From NCBI GenBank assembly GCA_031273565.1, contig JAISRR010000027.1, forward strand, positions 1 through 46,850: 46,850 bases of DNA, written 5' to 3'. Positions 10,578 through 18,805 of the stretch are shown piece after piece (within the stretch, counting starts at the first letter, position 1; each line of letters opens with the position of its first letter). Under the pieces are notes generated by a model, which saw only the letters and a list, made by a program, of their open reading frames with translations, was not told the origin of the DNA and made no database searches. The stretch comes from Zoogloeaceae bacterium (lineage in GTDB: Bacteria > Pseudomonadota > Gammaproteobacteria > Burkholderiales > Rhodocyclaceae). A program made the position numbers and the translations under genes.

Positions 10578-11003
10578 GAATCTTTCCTTTCGTGTGAGTT
10601 GTGAGCGCATTTTACCCTCGCGCCCGTGCTTGTCGCACGCAGATTGGCGGTTCAAACAGCGCCATCGCATGAATGTCAAAGACATGTATTTATAGCGGCT
10701 TTGGAGTGCGGGGGCTTGCCCCCGCTTTGGGGAGAGGAGAAAAGCGGCAGTTCAGCGCGAAATAACGCCTGAACATGCTGAACCATCCCCCTCTTCCGCG
10801 CTTTTACGTAAATTCGCAGGGCACCTACTCCCACAAGGGGGAGAAGGGCTGCGGGGTTCGACGAAGCGTAAGCGACGGCAAAATCAGCGCCGCACATGCC
10901 CGATGCTGATAAAAACATTCATGCGATTGTCCTGCTTTTGCACCCTCACATGCCGCGCCTGAACATGGTATAAAGCAGAGCATCAAAAGACAGACCAACA
11001 AGC
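10578..11003. other. Divergent intergenic region before the defence genes
   Basis: A 426-base spacer between the minus-strand AhpD-like gene and the plus-strand RMS gene. Besides the REP-like hairpin it holds an inverted repeat GTTCAGC (10750-10756) / GCTGAAC (10777-10783), with a further CCTGAAC between them. A TATAAA at 10969-10974 is a possible -10 for the RMS gene, with no clear -35. The 80-residue minus-strand ORF across it (10676-10918) has no recognisable content and I do not call it. Confidence 0.4.
10703..10725. repeat. REP-like GC-rich hairpin
   Basis: GGAGTGCGGGGG, loop CTTG, then CCCCCGC: a seven-base-pair GC stem of the same shape as the elements at 6605 and 24530. It lies between the divergently transcribed AhpD-like and RMS genes, where a terminator is not expected. 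This favours a dispersed repeat over a transcription signal. Confidence 0.55.
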
Positions 11004-14000
11004 ATGATGAACGAACCTTCTTTCAAGGCGCTGCTCCCTTCGATTGGTTTTACCGCCGACGCCACCGGCAATATTTTCTCCAAACGGTTCAGTGATGTAG
11101 CGGGCAGTTTGTTTGCGTGTGAACTGCGCGCCGATTTTGTCAAAAAGGAACTTGTCTACCCCGAAGACAGCGGCTTGAAAGTCAACGAACGCCAGACCTG
11201 CAATTTCTCCGCCCCGGAAAACTTTGTCGTGTTTGAATGCGTCCATCGCCTTCTCGAAAAAGGCTACCAGCCCGCACACATCGAACTTGAACACCGCGTC
11301 GAAGTCGGTCACGGCGCCAGCGGCGGACGCCTCGACATCTGGGTCAAAGACAACGCCGGAAAATCCCTGCTCATCATCGAATGCAAGACCGCTGGCGCGG
11401 AGTTCAACACCGCCTGGAAAGCCACGCAAAACGACGGCGACCAGCTTTTCAGCTACGCCAACGCCCTCGACAGCCAAACGCCCTTCGTCGCCCTCTACGC
11501 CTCGGATTGGAACGGCGCGGAAGTCGTCGCCGATTACCGCCTCATTTCCCTGCGCGACAACACGGAGTTTCTGAAAACGCTCTCCGGGGACGCCCCCAGT
11601 TTCGCCGCCGCTGCCACCGTGAAAGACCGTTTCCGCGCATGGAAAGAGACCTACCAGCAGGACTACACCACGCGCGGTCTGTTCGAGCCGGACATCGCCG
11701 CCTACACCATCGGCAAAACCAAGTATTCCGTCGCCGACCTCAAAACCGTGGACGGCTCCGAAATTCAGGGCAAATACCACGAATTCGCCACCATTCTGCG
11801 CCAGCACAACGTCGCCAGCCACGAAAACGCCTTTGACAAATTGGTGAACCTCTTCCTCGCCAAAATCGTGGACGAAACCCAAAACCCCGACGAACTGAAA
11901 TTTTACTGGAAAGGCGCTGCCTATGACGACGTGTTCAGCCTCACCGACCGCCTCCAAAAACTCTACAAAAACGGCATGAAGGAATTTCTGGGCGAGGACG
12001 TCACCTATATTGACAACAACGACATCGAAAAAGCCTTCCGCCTCTTCAAGAAAGACGCCACCAAACGGGTCATTCTCGATTATTTCCGCGAACTGAAATA
12101 TTTCACCAACAATGATTTTGCCTTCATTGACGTCCACAACGAAAAACTCTTTCACCAAAACGCCGCCGTCCTCCTGGAAATCGTCCGTATGTTGCAAGAC
12201 ATCCGCCTACAAACATCGGAGCAAAACCAGTTCCTCGGCGACCTCTTCGAGGGCTTCCTCGACCGTGGCGTAAAGCAAAGCGAAGGTCAGTTTTTCACGC
12301 CCACACCCATCGTTCGCTTCCTCATTTCCGCCCTGCCGCTCGAAAACATCATCGCCCGCTCCCCCACACCGCCCCGCGTCATCGACTACGCCTGCGGTGC
12401 CGGACACTTTCTCAACGAATACTGCCACCAGATTTTCCCCTTCGTCCGCAAAACCGCGCCCAAAAACGAAGACAACGTGGAACTCATCACCCCCGACCTC
12501 TTCAAACCCTACTACGCCGCCGTCACCGGCATCGAAAAAGAATACCGCCTCTCCAAAGTTTCAAAAGTCTCCGCCTCCATGTATGGGCAGGGCGGCATCC
12601 GCATCATCTACGCCGACGCCCTCGCCGCGCACCCCAACGTGCAAGATGGCACCTTTGACGTGCTCGTCGCCAACCCGCCCTACAGCGTCAAAGGCTTCCT
12701 CGAAACCCTCACCGAAGCCGACCGCGCCCGTTACGACCTCTTCTCCGCCTCCGCCGACCTCGCCAAAAACAACGCCATCGAAACCTTCTTTGTCGAACGC
12801 GCCAAACAACTCCTTGCCCCCGGCGGTGTCGCCGCGCTCATCCTGCCCTCTTCCATCCTCAGCAACACCGGCATCTACACGGCGATGCGGGAAATCCTCC
12901 TCAAATACTTTGATATTGTTGCCATCGCCGAATTCGGCAGCGGCACCTTCGGCAAAACCGGCACCAACACTGCCACCCTTTTTCTGCGCCGCAAAGCCAC
13001 AAAACCCGACCTTGCCGAACACTACCAAAACCGCGTTGAAGCATGGTTTGAAGGCGATTTTTCCGTGGATGGCGAATTTGAGGATACCCAACTGCTCGCT
13101 GCTTATTGCGCGAAAACCAATCTCCCCCTGGACGACTACAAAACCCTGCTTGACGGCTCACCCTCGGCGGCACTGCTCGGCACCGAAATTTTCAAGGAAT
13201 ACCGCAAAACCTTCGACGCTTCCACCGAGGCGAAAAACATCCAGAAAAAGAAACTCACTGCCAAATACACGGCGGCAAACCGCACCGCCGAACTTGAAAA
13301 AGCGCATCTCGCATATCTCCGCGAAATCGAAGGCGAAAAACTCTATTATTACCTGCTCGCCGCCGACAACCCGCTGCCCGTCGTGCTGATTAAAAGCCCC
13401 GCCGACAACAAGACCATAAAAACCTTCCTCGGCTACGAGTGGAGTTCCCGCAAAGGCAACGAAGGCATCAAATACATCGTGGGGGGTGCCTCCAGCGCCC
13501 CAAAACGGGAAGAAGAGGATTCCGACGACGAGGAACTGCTTGTCATCAACAAAGGCGTCTCCCAAATCAGGACACCGCTCTTCAACCCCGCCGATCTTGC
13601 GGATGCAGAGAAAATCAATTCTGTTATTCGTGCCGCGTTTAATGGCGAAACACCGCCTATCCCGGATTCATTATCAGCATTCGTCACCCGCGCCGCCTTG
13701 GTTGACATGCTCGATTTCACCCGCCCCGCCTTCGACAAGGCTTTTAAGACAACGGCACCGACAAGCAATTCAATCAACCTATTGAAAAACAAAAATTTGA
13801 CAATTTTCAGTCTATCCAATGAAACTGAATTTGATATTTCAATTGGTCAGCGTGTTGTTGAAACTGAATTAGAATCTGATGGGAGAGTTCCTGTTTACAG
13901 CGCCAATGTCTTTGAACCAGTCGGACATTTTAGCAAATTACTGCTGACTGATTTTTCTGCTCCCTCTGTATTATGGGGGATTGATGGCGATTGGATGGTG

Positions 14001-14852
14001 AACTTTATCCCGGCAGGACAACCATTTTATCCAACCGACCATTGCGGTGTTCTGCGTGTGAGAACAGATAAAATCAATCCGTATTATCTCGCGTATGCGT
14101 TGGAAATTGAAGGGAAAAACCAGCGTTTCTCGCGGACGCTTCGCGCATCAACTGGCAGAATCAAAAGCATCAGATTGGGATTCCCATCCAAGCTGGAACA
14201 AGACCGCATTGTTTCCGAATGCGAAGCCGTTGACGCGGAATGCGAAACCGCCCGCCAAACCATAGAAGAAGCCAAAGCCAAAATCGCGGAATTCATTGCA
14301 AAGCAAAAAGCGGCAAACCAACTTTCGCTTGCACAAATAGGGAACTTCGTCAGCGAACGAACTGACGCTGTAGAACTAACGGCTCAAAATTATGTTGGTG
14401 TAGATAATATTTTGCCCGACACACAAGGAAAACGCGATTCAGACTTTGTGCCATCCGGAGGCACTGCGACGCAATATCAGCCCAAGGACATTTTGCTTTC
14501 AAACATCCGTCCATATCTGAAAAAAATCTGGTTCGCTGACTGTGACGGCGGAAGTTCAAACGATGTTTTGGTTTTCCGGGTTTCCACGGAAACGGCTTTG
14601 CCTGAGTTTGTTTTCCAAGTATTAAAACAAGATGCCTTCTTTGATTATGAAATGCAAACGGTGAAAGGCATGAAAATGCCACGCGGCGACAAAAAACACA
14701 TTTTATCATACAAAATCCCCGTTCCGCCCCTCGCCGAGCAAACCCGCATCGTCGCCGAGATAGAGCAACACGAAACCACCATAACCGCCGCCCGAGCCCA
14801 CCTCGCCGCCGCCCCCGCCCACAAACGCGCCATCCTCGAAAAATGGCTTTAA
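11004..14852 (+). CDS. Fused restriction-methylation-specificity (RMS) protein, Type IIG/Type I-like
   Basis: One 1282-residue chain carries all functions of a restriction-modification system. Residues about 1-190 form an HsdR-N-like nuclease domain with PD-(D/E)xK residues in GGRLDIWV (D111) and IIECK (E126, K128), then GDQLFSYANAL. The N6-adenine methyltransferase core follows, with EGQFFTP (motif X), DYACGAGHF (motif I, about 459) and NPPY (motif IV, about 556). The C-terminus holds two HsdS-like target-recognition regions (about 930-1075 and 1110-1245), separated by a charged helix (AKAKIAEFIAKQKAAN) and ending in IPVPPLAEQTRIVAEIE. There is no SF2 helicase, so it resembles Type IIG/IIB rather than classic Type I. 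Coding is strongly C-rich except in the recognition regions. An ABC-3C operon follows 20 bases after the stop. Confidence 0.9.
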   Translation: MMNEPSFKALLPSIGFTADATGNIFSKRFSDVAGSLFACELRADFVKKELVYPEDSGLKVNERQTCNFSAPENFVVFECVHRLLEKGYQPAHIELEHRVEVGHGASGGRLDIWVKDNAGKSLLIIECKTAGAEFNTAWKATQNDGDQLFSYANALDSQTPFVALYASDWNGAEVVADYRLISLRDNTEFLKTLSGDAPSFAAAATVKDRFRAWKETYQQDYTTRGLFEPDIAAYTIGKTKYSVADLKTVDGSEIQGKYHEFATILRQHNVASHENAFDKLVNLFLAKIVDETQNPDELKFYWKGAAYDDVFSLTDRLQKLYKNGMKEFLGEDVTYIDNNDIEKAFRLFKKDATKRVILDYFRELKYFTNNDFAFIDVHNEKLFHQNAAVLLEIVRMLQDIRLQTSEQNQFLGDLFEGFLDRGVKQSEGQFFTPTPIVRFLISALPLENIIARSPTPPRVIDYACGAGHFLNEYCHQIFPFVRKTAPKNEDNVELITPDLFKPYYAAVTGIEKEYRLSKVSKVSASMYGQGGIRIIYADALAAHPNVQDGTFDVLVANPPYSVKGFLETLTEADRARYDLFSASADLAKNNAIETFFVERAKQLLAPGGVAALILPSSILSNTGIYTAMREILLKYFDIVAIAEFGSGTFGKTGTNTATLFLRRKATKPDLAEHYQNRVEAWFEGDFSVDGEFEDTQLLAAYCAKTNLPLDDYKTLLDGSPSAALLGTEIFKEYRKTFDASTEAKNIQKKKLTAKYTAANRTAELEKAHLAYLREIEGEKLYYYLLAADNPLPVVLIKSPADNKTIKTFLGYEWSSRKGNEGIKYIVGGASSAPKREEEDSDDEELLVINKGVSQIRTPLFNPADLADAEKINSVIRAAFNGETPPIPDSLSAFVTRAALVDMLDFTRPAFDKAFKTTAPTSNSINLLKNKNLTIFSLSNETEFDISIGQRVVETELESDGRVPVYSANVFEPVGHFSKLLLTDFSAPSVLWGIDGDWMVNFIPAGQPFYPTDHCGVLRVRTDKINPYYLAYALEIEGKNQRFSRTLRASTGRIKSIRLGFPSKLEQDRIVSECEAVDAECETARQTIEEAKAKIAEFIAKQKAANQLSLAQIGNFVSERTDAVELTAQNYVGVDNILPDTQGKRDSDFVPSGGTATQYQPKDILLSNIRPYLKKIWFADCDGGSSNDVLVFRVSTETALPEFVFQVLKQDAFFDYEMQTVKGMKMPRGDKKHILSYKIPVPPLAEQTRIVAEIEQHETTITAARAHLAAAPAHKRAILEKWL

Positions 14853-14872
14853 CTATAGATAAAGGAATACAT

Positions 14873-16060
14873 ATGAAATCAAGCGCAATAGGCCAATTAT
14901 ACGGATATGCTCTTCAATTCCCAAGAGCCTTGCTTCGCCTCCTTGAAGCAGGGGATGGTGCCAAAGTAATGATTGAAGAATTAGGGGATGTTGCCGTGTG
15001 TGAGTCCGATGGAAGTATTACATCAGAAGAGGATAAATCATCTTTGGTAGGTAATGCCTTGACGGATCTATCGACAAACCTTTGGAAAACATTCAACAAT
15101 TGGATTGATGCAATAAACGCGGGTGAATTAGTGGCAGATAGAGATAGGTTTATTCTTTATACCAACCATATCGTCAGTGAAAATTCTTTAGTAAAAGAGT
15201 TTAGCCATTCCACAGAAACTACAGTGGATAAAACCATAGAAAAAGCACAAAAAGTCTTGGATAGAATTAACGAAACTCACGCACTTCATCAATACAAAGA
15301 CAAAATACTCAAACAGAATATAACAATCTTTAGAACCATGTTGCCAAGATTTGAATTGGTGGAAGATCGAAAAGCCGACGATGTTTATCCGGCTATTCGG
15401 CATTTCTTAGAATCAATGATGCTGGTTCCGGATGGAGATGTCAAATGGGTGCTTGATGAAATTACTGGTTGGTTGCAAAACACGATAATGCAGCGTGTGG
15501 CGACTCAGCAATGTGCGTGTGTCTCGCGTGCTGAATTTGTAATTCATGTGCAACCGATTCTCGGTAGAGTGCGTCGCGGAGAACTGATAGATTATGCCGT
15601 TTCTCGTATTCCAAATCATGACGAGTTATCACGGCGAGCGGGGGAACATCCTGTGTATGTCAGGCAATTGAGACAAATAAAATTAGGAGATGAACAAATC
15701 TTAAACGCGGTTTCTGATTATTTTCGAGCCGACACAAACCGATTAGAATGGATAGACAAGGGGCTTTTGTCAGAAAGCGACATGCTGGACTTCGAGAACA
15801 AATTACTATCATTTCATGGTAACGAGAGAAGTAACATTGAGTTAACTGAATCATCCCGTACCGAAGAAATTCGCGGACAATTATTGCTCAATCGGTGCCA
15901 GCAACGCCAGCAAACAATATCCGGTCAAGAACCGCCAGATAGAACAGTGCAGGGTTCCTATCATGTATTATCCGATGAAAGACGCCTTGGCTGGCATCCT
16001 CATTGGGAAGACGCATTCAAAACTCAAATAGAAGGAGGCGATAATGGGGAGGCTCGTTGA
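14873..16060 (+). CDS. Predicted ABC-3C effector, nuclease-like N-terminus
   Basis: I start at 14873 (MKSSAIGQLYGYALQ) because AAGGA sits six bases upstream; the ORF-track start at 14843 lies inside the RMS gene. The 395-residue product has an N-terminal region like the DUF4297/Cap4-type restriction-endonuclease fold: GYALQFPRALLRLL, VMIEELGDVAV, then SEEDKSS as a candidate (D/E)xK, and NLWKTFNNW. The middle is helical. The end, with GSYHVLSDERRLGWHPHW, is where ABC-three-component effectors carry their shared C-terminal domain. I infer that this is the system's effector, probably acting on nucleic acid. The nuclease call rests on motif spacing only. The gene overlaps the next by 17 bases. 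Confidence 0.68.
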   Translation: MKSSAIGQLYGYALQFPRALLRLLEAGDGAKVMIEELGDVAVCESDGSITSEEDKSSLVGNALTDLSTNLWKTFNNWIDAINAGELVADRDRFILYTNHIVSENSLVKEFSHSTETTVDKTIEKAQKVLDRINETHALHQYKDKILKQNITIFRTMLPRFELVEDRKADDVYPAIRHFLESMMLVPDGDVKWVLDEITGWLQNTIMQRVATQQCACVSRAEFVIHVQPILGRVRRGELIDYAVSRIPNHDELSRRAGEHPVYVRQLRQIKLGDEQILNAVSDYFRADTNRLEWIDKGLLSESDMLDFENKLLSFHGNERSNIELTESSRTEEIRGQLLLNRCQQRQQTISGQEPPDRTVQGSYHVLSDERRLGWHPHWEDAFKTQIEGGDNGEAR

Positions 16061-16547
16061 AGAGGTTCGGGAATGGAATACGCCCGTTGTCGGTGCTTAT
16101 TTGCTCTGGCGTTTTACGAATGCTTATAGGGCAAACCATCCGACGGGAGACGCGCCTGTCGTCCTATTGCACTTCATCGCATTCTCAATGCTTACAAACA
16201 GCGATTACTCCAATGAAGTATCTGGAAAACGTCCGAATTTGGCGTCATATACCCGATCTTTTGAAGAGGACAAAAAGAGTGATATCTTGGCCTTCCTATT
16301 GCAACGGATAATTCAGCAACGGGAAGCGACAATGCGGGCAATTGACATTGCTGTTGCAACTGGATTGTTGGCATGGGATGTTGAAAACGCAAAACTACAT
16401 CCCCTTCATAAATTTACAAACAAAAAAGGAACCGCATCAATGGGAATTGATGTTCAGCCACTGGGTTCAAAAGCGGAAACCATTGGGAAATGGTTTTCAG
16501 AACTTGATATCCCAACCATCGCATCACTTTTAGGAGTCGTCTTATGA
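16044..16547 (+). CDS. ABC-3C middle component
   Basis: A 167-residue protein with the layout of ABC-three-component middle components: an N-terminal WNTPVVGAYLLWRF segment, hydrophobic APVVLLHFIAFSML, a helical central part, and the C-terminal signature LGSKAETIGKWFSELDIPTIASLLGVVL (A-xx-hGxWF ... hhxxLGVxh). These proteins are thought to bridge the effector to the ABC ATPase; no enzymatic activity is known. A strong AAGGAGG lies seven bases before the ATG. The gene overlaps the effector by 17 bases and the ATPase by four, so the three are translationally coupled. Base composition is AT-rich like its partners. Confidence 0.83.
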   Translation: MGRLVEEVREWNTPVVGAYLLWRFTNAYRANHPTGDAPVVLLHFIAFSMLTNSDYSNEVSGKRPNLASYTRSFEEDKKSDILAFLLQRIIQQREATMRAIDIAVATGLLAWDVENAKLHPLHKFTNKKGTASMGIDVQPLGSKAETIGKWFSELDIPTIASLLGVVL

Positions 16548-18613
16548 AATTCCAAATCGAAAAACTCATCATCTGGCCAAAAAACTCGGCTCTTTCGCCG
16601 CGCACGATTCCCTTCCACTTGGGGAAGGTTAATGTGATTACCGGCCAATCGCGAACAGGGAAGACTGCAATTATTCCTATCATTGACTACTGTCTTGGTT
16701 CGGATTCTTGTGCAATTCCCATTGGTGTCATTCGAGACACTGCCGCTTGGTATGGAATCGTCATTGCCACCGACACAGAGCGCGTTTTGCTTGCACGAAA
16801 GGTTCCGGTCGAAAACAGTGGAACGACTGAATTTTTTCATAGCAGAGGCAATACAATAGAAATACCAAATAGTATTGATAAAGCCAATCAAAACACCGAT
16901 GGGGTTAAGAAGTTATTAAATACACTCTGTGCCGTGCCTTATGTCCAGAGAGATGAGGCTGAAACTGGCTGGAACAAAAGTTTGAGCTTCCGAGACTTGA
17001 CGCATCTTGTTTTTCAAAGCCAAGAAATCATTGCCAACCAAAGTATTTTATTTTACAAAACGCATCAACCGGAGCACAAGGAAAAGCTCAAAGTTTGGAT
17101 GCCTTTTATTTTGGGTGCCGAAACGGCAAACATGATTCTTGCTTCTCGTGAGTTAAGGGAAGCCGAGTCTGAATTAAAAAGGAAACAAAGAGAACAGGAA
17201 AAAATCGAAACTTTTTCCAATGAATGGTTGCAGGATATTAAGGGGAAATTGGCAGTTGCTAAAGAATATGGATTATACGCTGGAGATATTTCTGAAAAAA
17301 TAGATAGGGGAGAAGCCTTGAGGATTTCCCGTATCATTCTTGCGGAACGCCCGGAACTGCCCAAGACAACCGTTGAGACACTTACACAGGCACAAAGTGA
17401 AATAGCAAAGGTGCAAGAACGTGAAGCTGAATTATCTGAAAAAATTGCAATCATTAGAAAACGGCAAAAAGACATGGATGCGCTTTGGGAAAATCTTTCC
17501 GGTTTTCAAAATGGGATAAAACGAAAAATCTCCCGACTCGGAATTTCTGAATGGTTGCGACAAAACCGCAAAGCGGCAAACCAATGTCCTATTTGCGGCG
17601 GTCGAGATCATCCTGATGCCAATAGCGAAATCGAAAAAATCTGCTCCGCATTGCAGCGCTATGAGCAAAACGGAGTGTTTTCTTTGGATTTACCGCCCGC
17701 AGTCCAACGGGAAAAAGATGAACTTGGGAAAGCTCTTCGCGAAACGACTGAAGAACTTCAACACCTACGTTCCCGCTTTGATGTTTTGAGGGCACAGGAT
17801 ACTGAGGCCGCAAAATATCAACAACAAATCAATGATATGTTTATCTTCTGGGGCACTCTAAAGACGACGGTGAGTCTTATTGAACGACTTGCGGATGACG
17901 GAGATTTGACAACTTTGATTCGAGACCTCAAAGAACGTTGCGAAAGATTGAGGAAAATAGTCAATGCATCTAATGTAAAACAGCGTCTTGATCGGGCATT
18001 GCAGGAGATTAACATTGCGACTCTAAATCGGTTAAAGACGCTGGATGTTGATTCTGATTATCAGGAAGTTCCGCCAAGATTTTCAGAAAAAGAATTAGGG
18101 ATCCAAATTTTGGATAAAGATGGTTCGTGGCATTGGTTAACGGAAGTGGGTAGCGCGTCTAATTGGGTCTCATTCCATATCGCGCTGACTTGTGCGCTTC
18201 AGGAATTTTTTGTAGCACAAACAATACCAACCTCATCCGTGCCGTCGTTCATGGTCTATGATCAACCAAGCCAAGTCTATTTTCCTAAAACACGAATCAA
18301 AACTCTACCGAATGAAGATGTGCCGTCCGCAGGTGAAACCGCCCTAGTTTCTCCATCTGAAGGTGTCTCTACAGAGCATATCACGCATGAAGATGCTCCA
18401 GACGAAGATCCTAAATATGACGATGAAGACATTGGGGCGGTAAAGAAAATATTTCAAACAATTGCAACGTCTGTCGGTGAATCAAAAGGGGCTTGGCAAG
18501 CCATCGTTCTTGATCATGCAGGAAAGGATATTTACGGCGGTATTAAAGATGTAGTTGAGGTAGAAGAATGGCGTGATGGAAAAAAATTAATACCAGAAGA
18601 ATGGTATAAATAA
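16544..18613 (+). CDS. DUF3732 ABC ATPase of an ABC-3C system
   Basis: A 689-residue SMC/Rad50-like ABC ATPase of the DUF3732 family. Seen in order: Walker A GQSRTGKT (residues 34-41) followed by the family's IIDYCLGSDSCAIPIGVIR; two coiled-coil arms (about 180-330 and 385-490) around CPICGG (about 348-353), which resembles a hook or zinc-binding turn; a degenerate ABC signature SASNWVSFHIALTCALQEFF (about 540-560); a Walker B-type FMVYDQPSQVYFP with Gln where most ABC ATPases have catalytic Glu; and an H-loop-like VLDHAGK near 657. An acidic, Thr/Ser-rich insert (about 590-630) follows YFP and looks longer than usual. Likely role: sensing or moving along nucleoprotein and triggering the effector. 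Confidence 0.9.
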   Translation: MKFQIEKLIIWPKNSALSPRTIPFHLGKVNVITGQSRTGKTAIIPIIDYCLGSDSCAIPIGVIRDTAAWYGIVIATDTERVLLARKVPVENSGTTEFFHSRGNTIEIPNSIDKANQNTDGVKKLLNTLCAVPYVQRDEAETGWNKSLSFRDLTHLVFQSQEIIANQSILFYKTHQPEHKEKLKVWMPFILGAETANMILASRELREAESELKRKQREQEKIETFSNEWLQDIKGKLAVAKEYGLYAGDISEKIDRGEALRISRIILAERPELPKTTVETLTQAQSEIAKVQEREAELSEKIAIIRKRQKDMDALWENLSGFQNGIKRKISRLGISEWLRQNRKAANQCPICGGRDHPDANSEIEKICSALQRYEQNGVFSLDLPPAVQREKDELGKALRETTEELQHLRSRFDVLRAQDTEAAKYQQQINDMFIFWGTLKTTVSLIERLADDGDLTTLIRDLKERCERLRKIVNASNVKQRLDRALQEINIATLNRLKTLDVDSDYQEVPPRFSEKELGIQILDKDGSWHWLTEVGSASNWVSFHIALTCALQEFFVAQTIPTSSVPSFMVYDQPSQVYFPKTRIKTLPNEDVPSAGETALVSPSEGVSTEHITHEDAPDEDPKYDDEDIGAVKKIFQTIATSVGESKGAWQAIVLDHAGKDIYGGIKDVVEVEEWRDGKKLIPEEWYK

Positions 18614-18646
18614 AACATATATAATCCTCCAACAGGAAAACAGTCC

Positions 18647-18805
18647 ATGCTCCTCTCATCTAACCGCATTAAATACAAACCCATCACTCGCGACGATCTC
18701 GAACCGGAAGCCGTCGCGTTCCTCAATTCCGGTGGCGGCGATATGTTTATTGGCATTTATAACGATGGCGTTGAACCCACTTTTCGACAAATGAATCCAC
18801 GATGA
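18647..18805 (+). pseudogene. AlbA_2 (Schlafen-type) N-terminal remnant, copy 1
   Basis: A 52-codon reading frame, too short for the track, contains NRIKYK ... LEPEAVAFLNSGGGDMFIGIYNDG. This matches the start of AlbA_2/Schlafen ATP-binding domains (E/K-FK ... LEK-VVAFLNS-GGxIxIGVxDDG). Only the first third of the domain is present before the stop, which overlaps the ATG of the first RhuM gene. A related remnant lies at 20852. It may still be translated as a short leader peptide coupled to rhuM, but I read it as a broken gene. Confidence 0.65.

Noticed and set aside
10676-10918. 80-residue minus-strand ORF between the AhpD-like and RMS genes
   Set aside because: Crosses a REP-like hairpin, has no recognisable domain and no ribosome-binding site that I can see.
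10983-12197. 404-residue minus-strand ORF
   Set aside because: Lies antisense to the RMS gene, is full of low-complexity Val/Gly/Phe runs caused by the C-rich coding strand, and matches nothing I know.
12397-13389. 330-residue plus-strand ORF inside the RMS gene
   Set aside because: Extreme Ser/Pro/Thr/Lys composition is typical of a frame-shifted reading of a C-rich gene.
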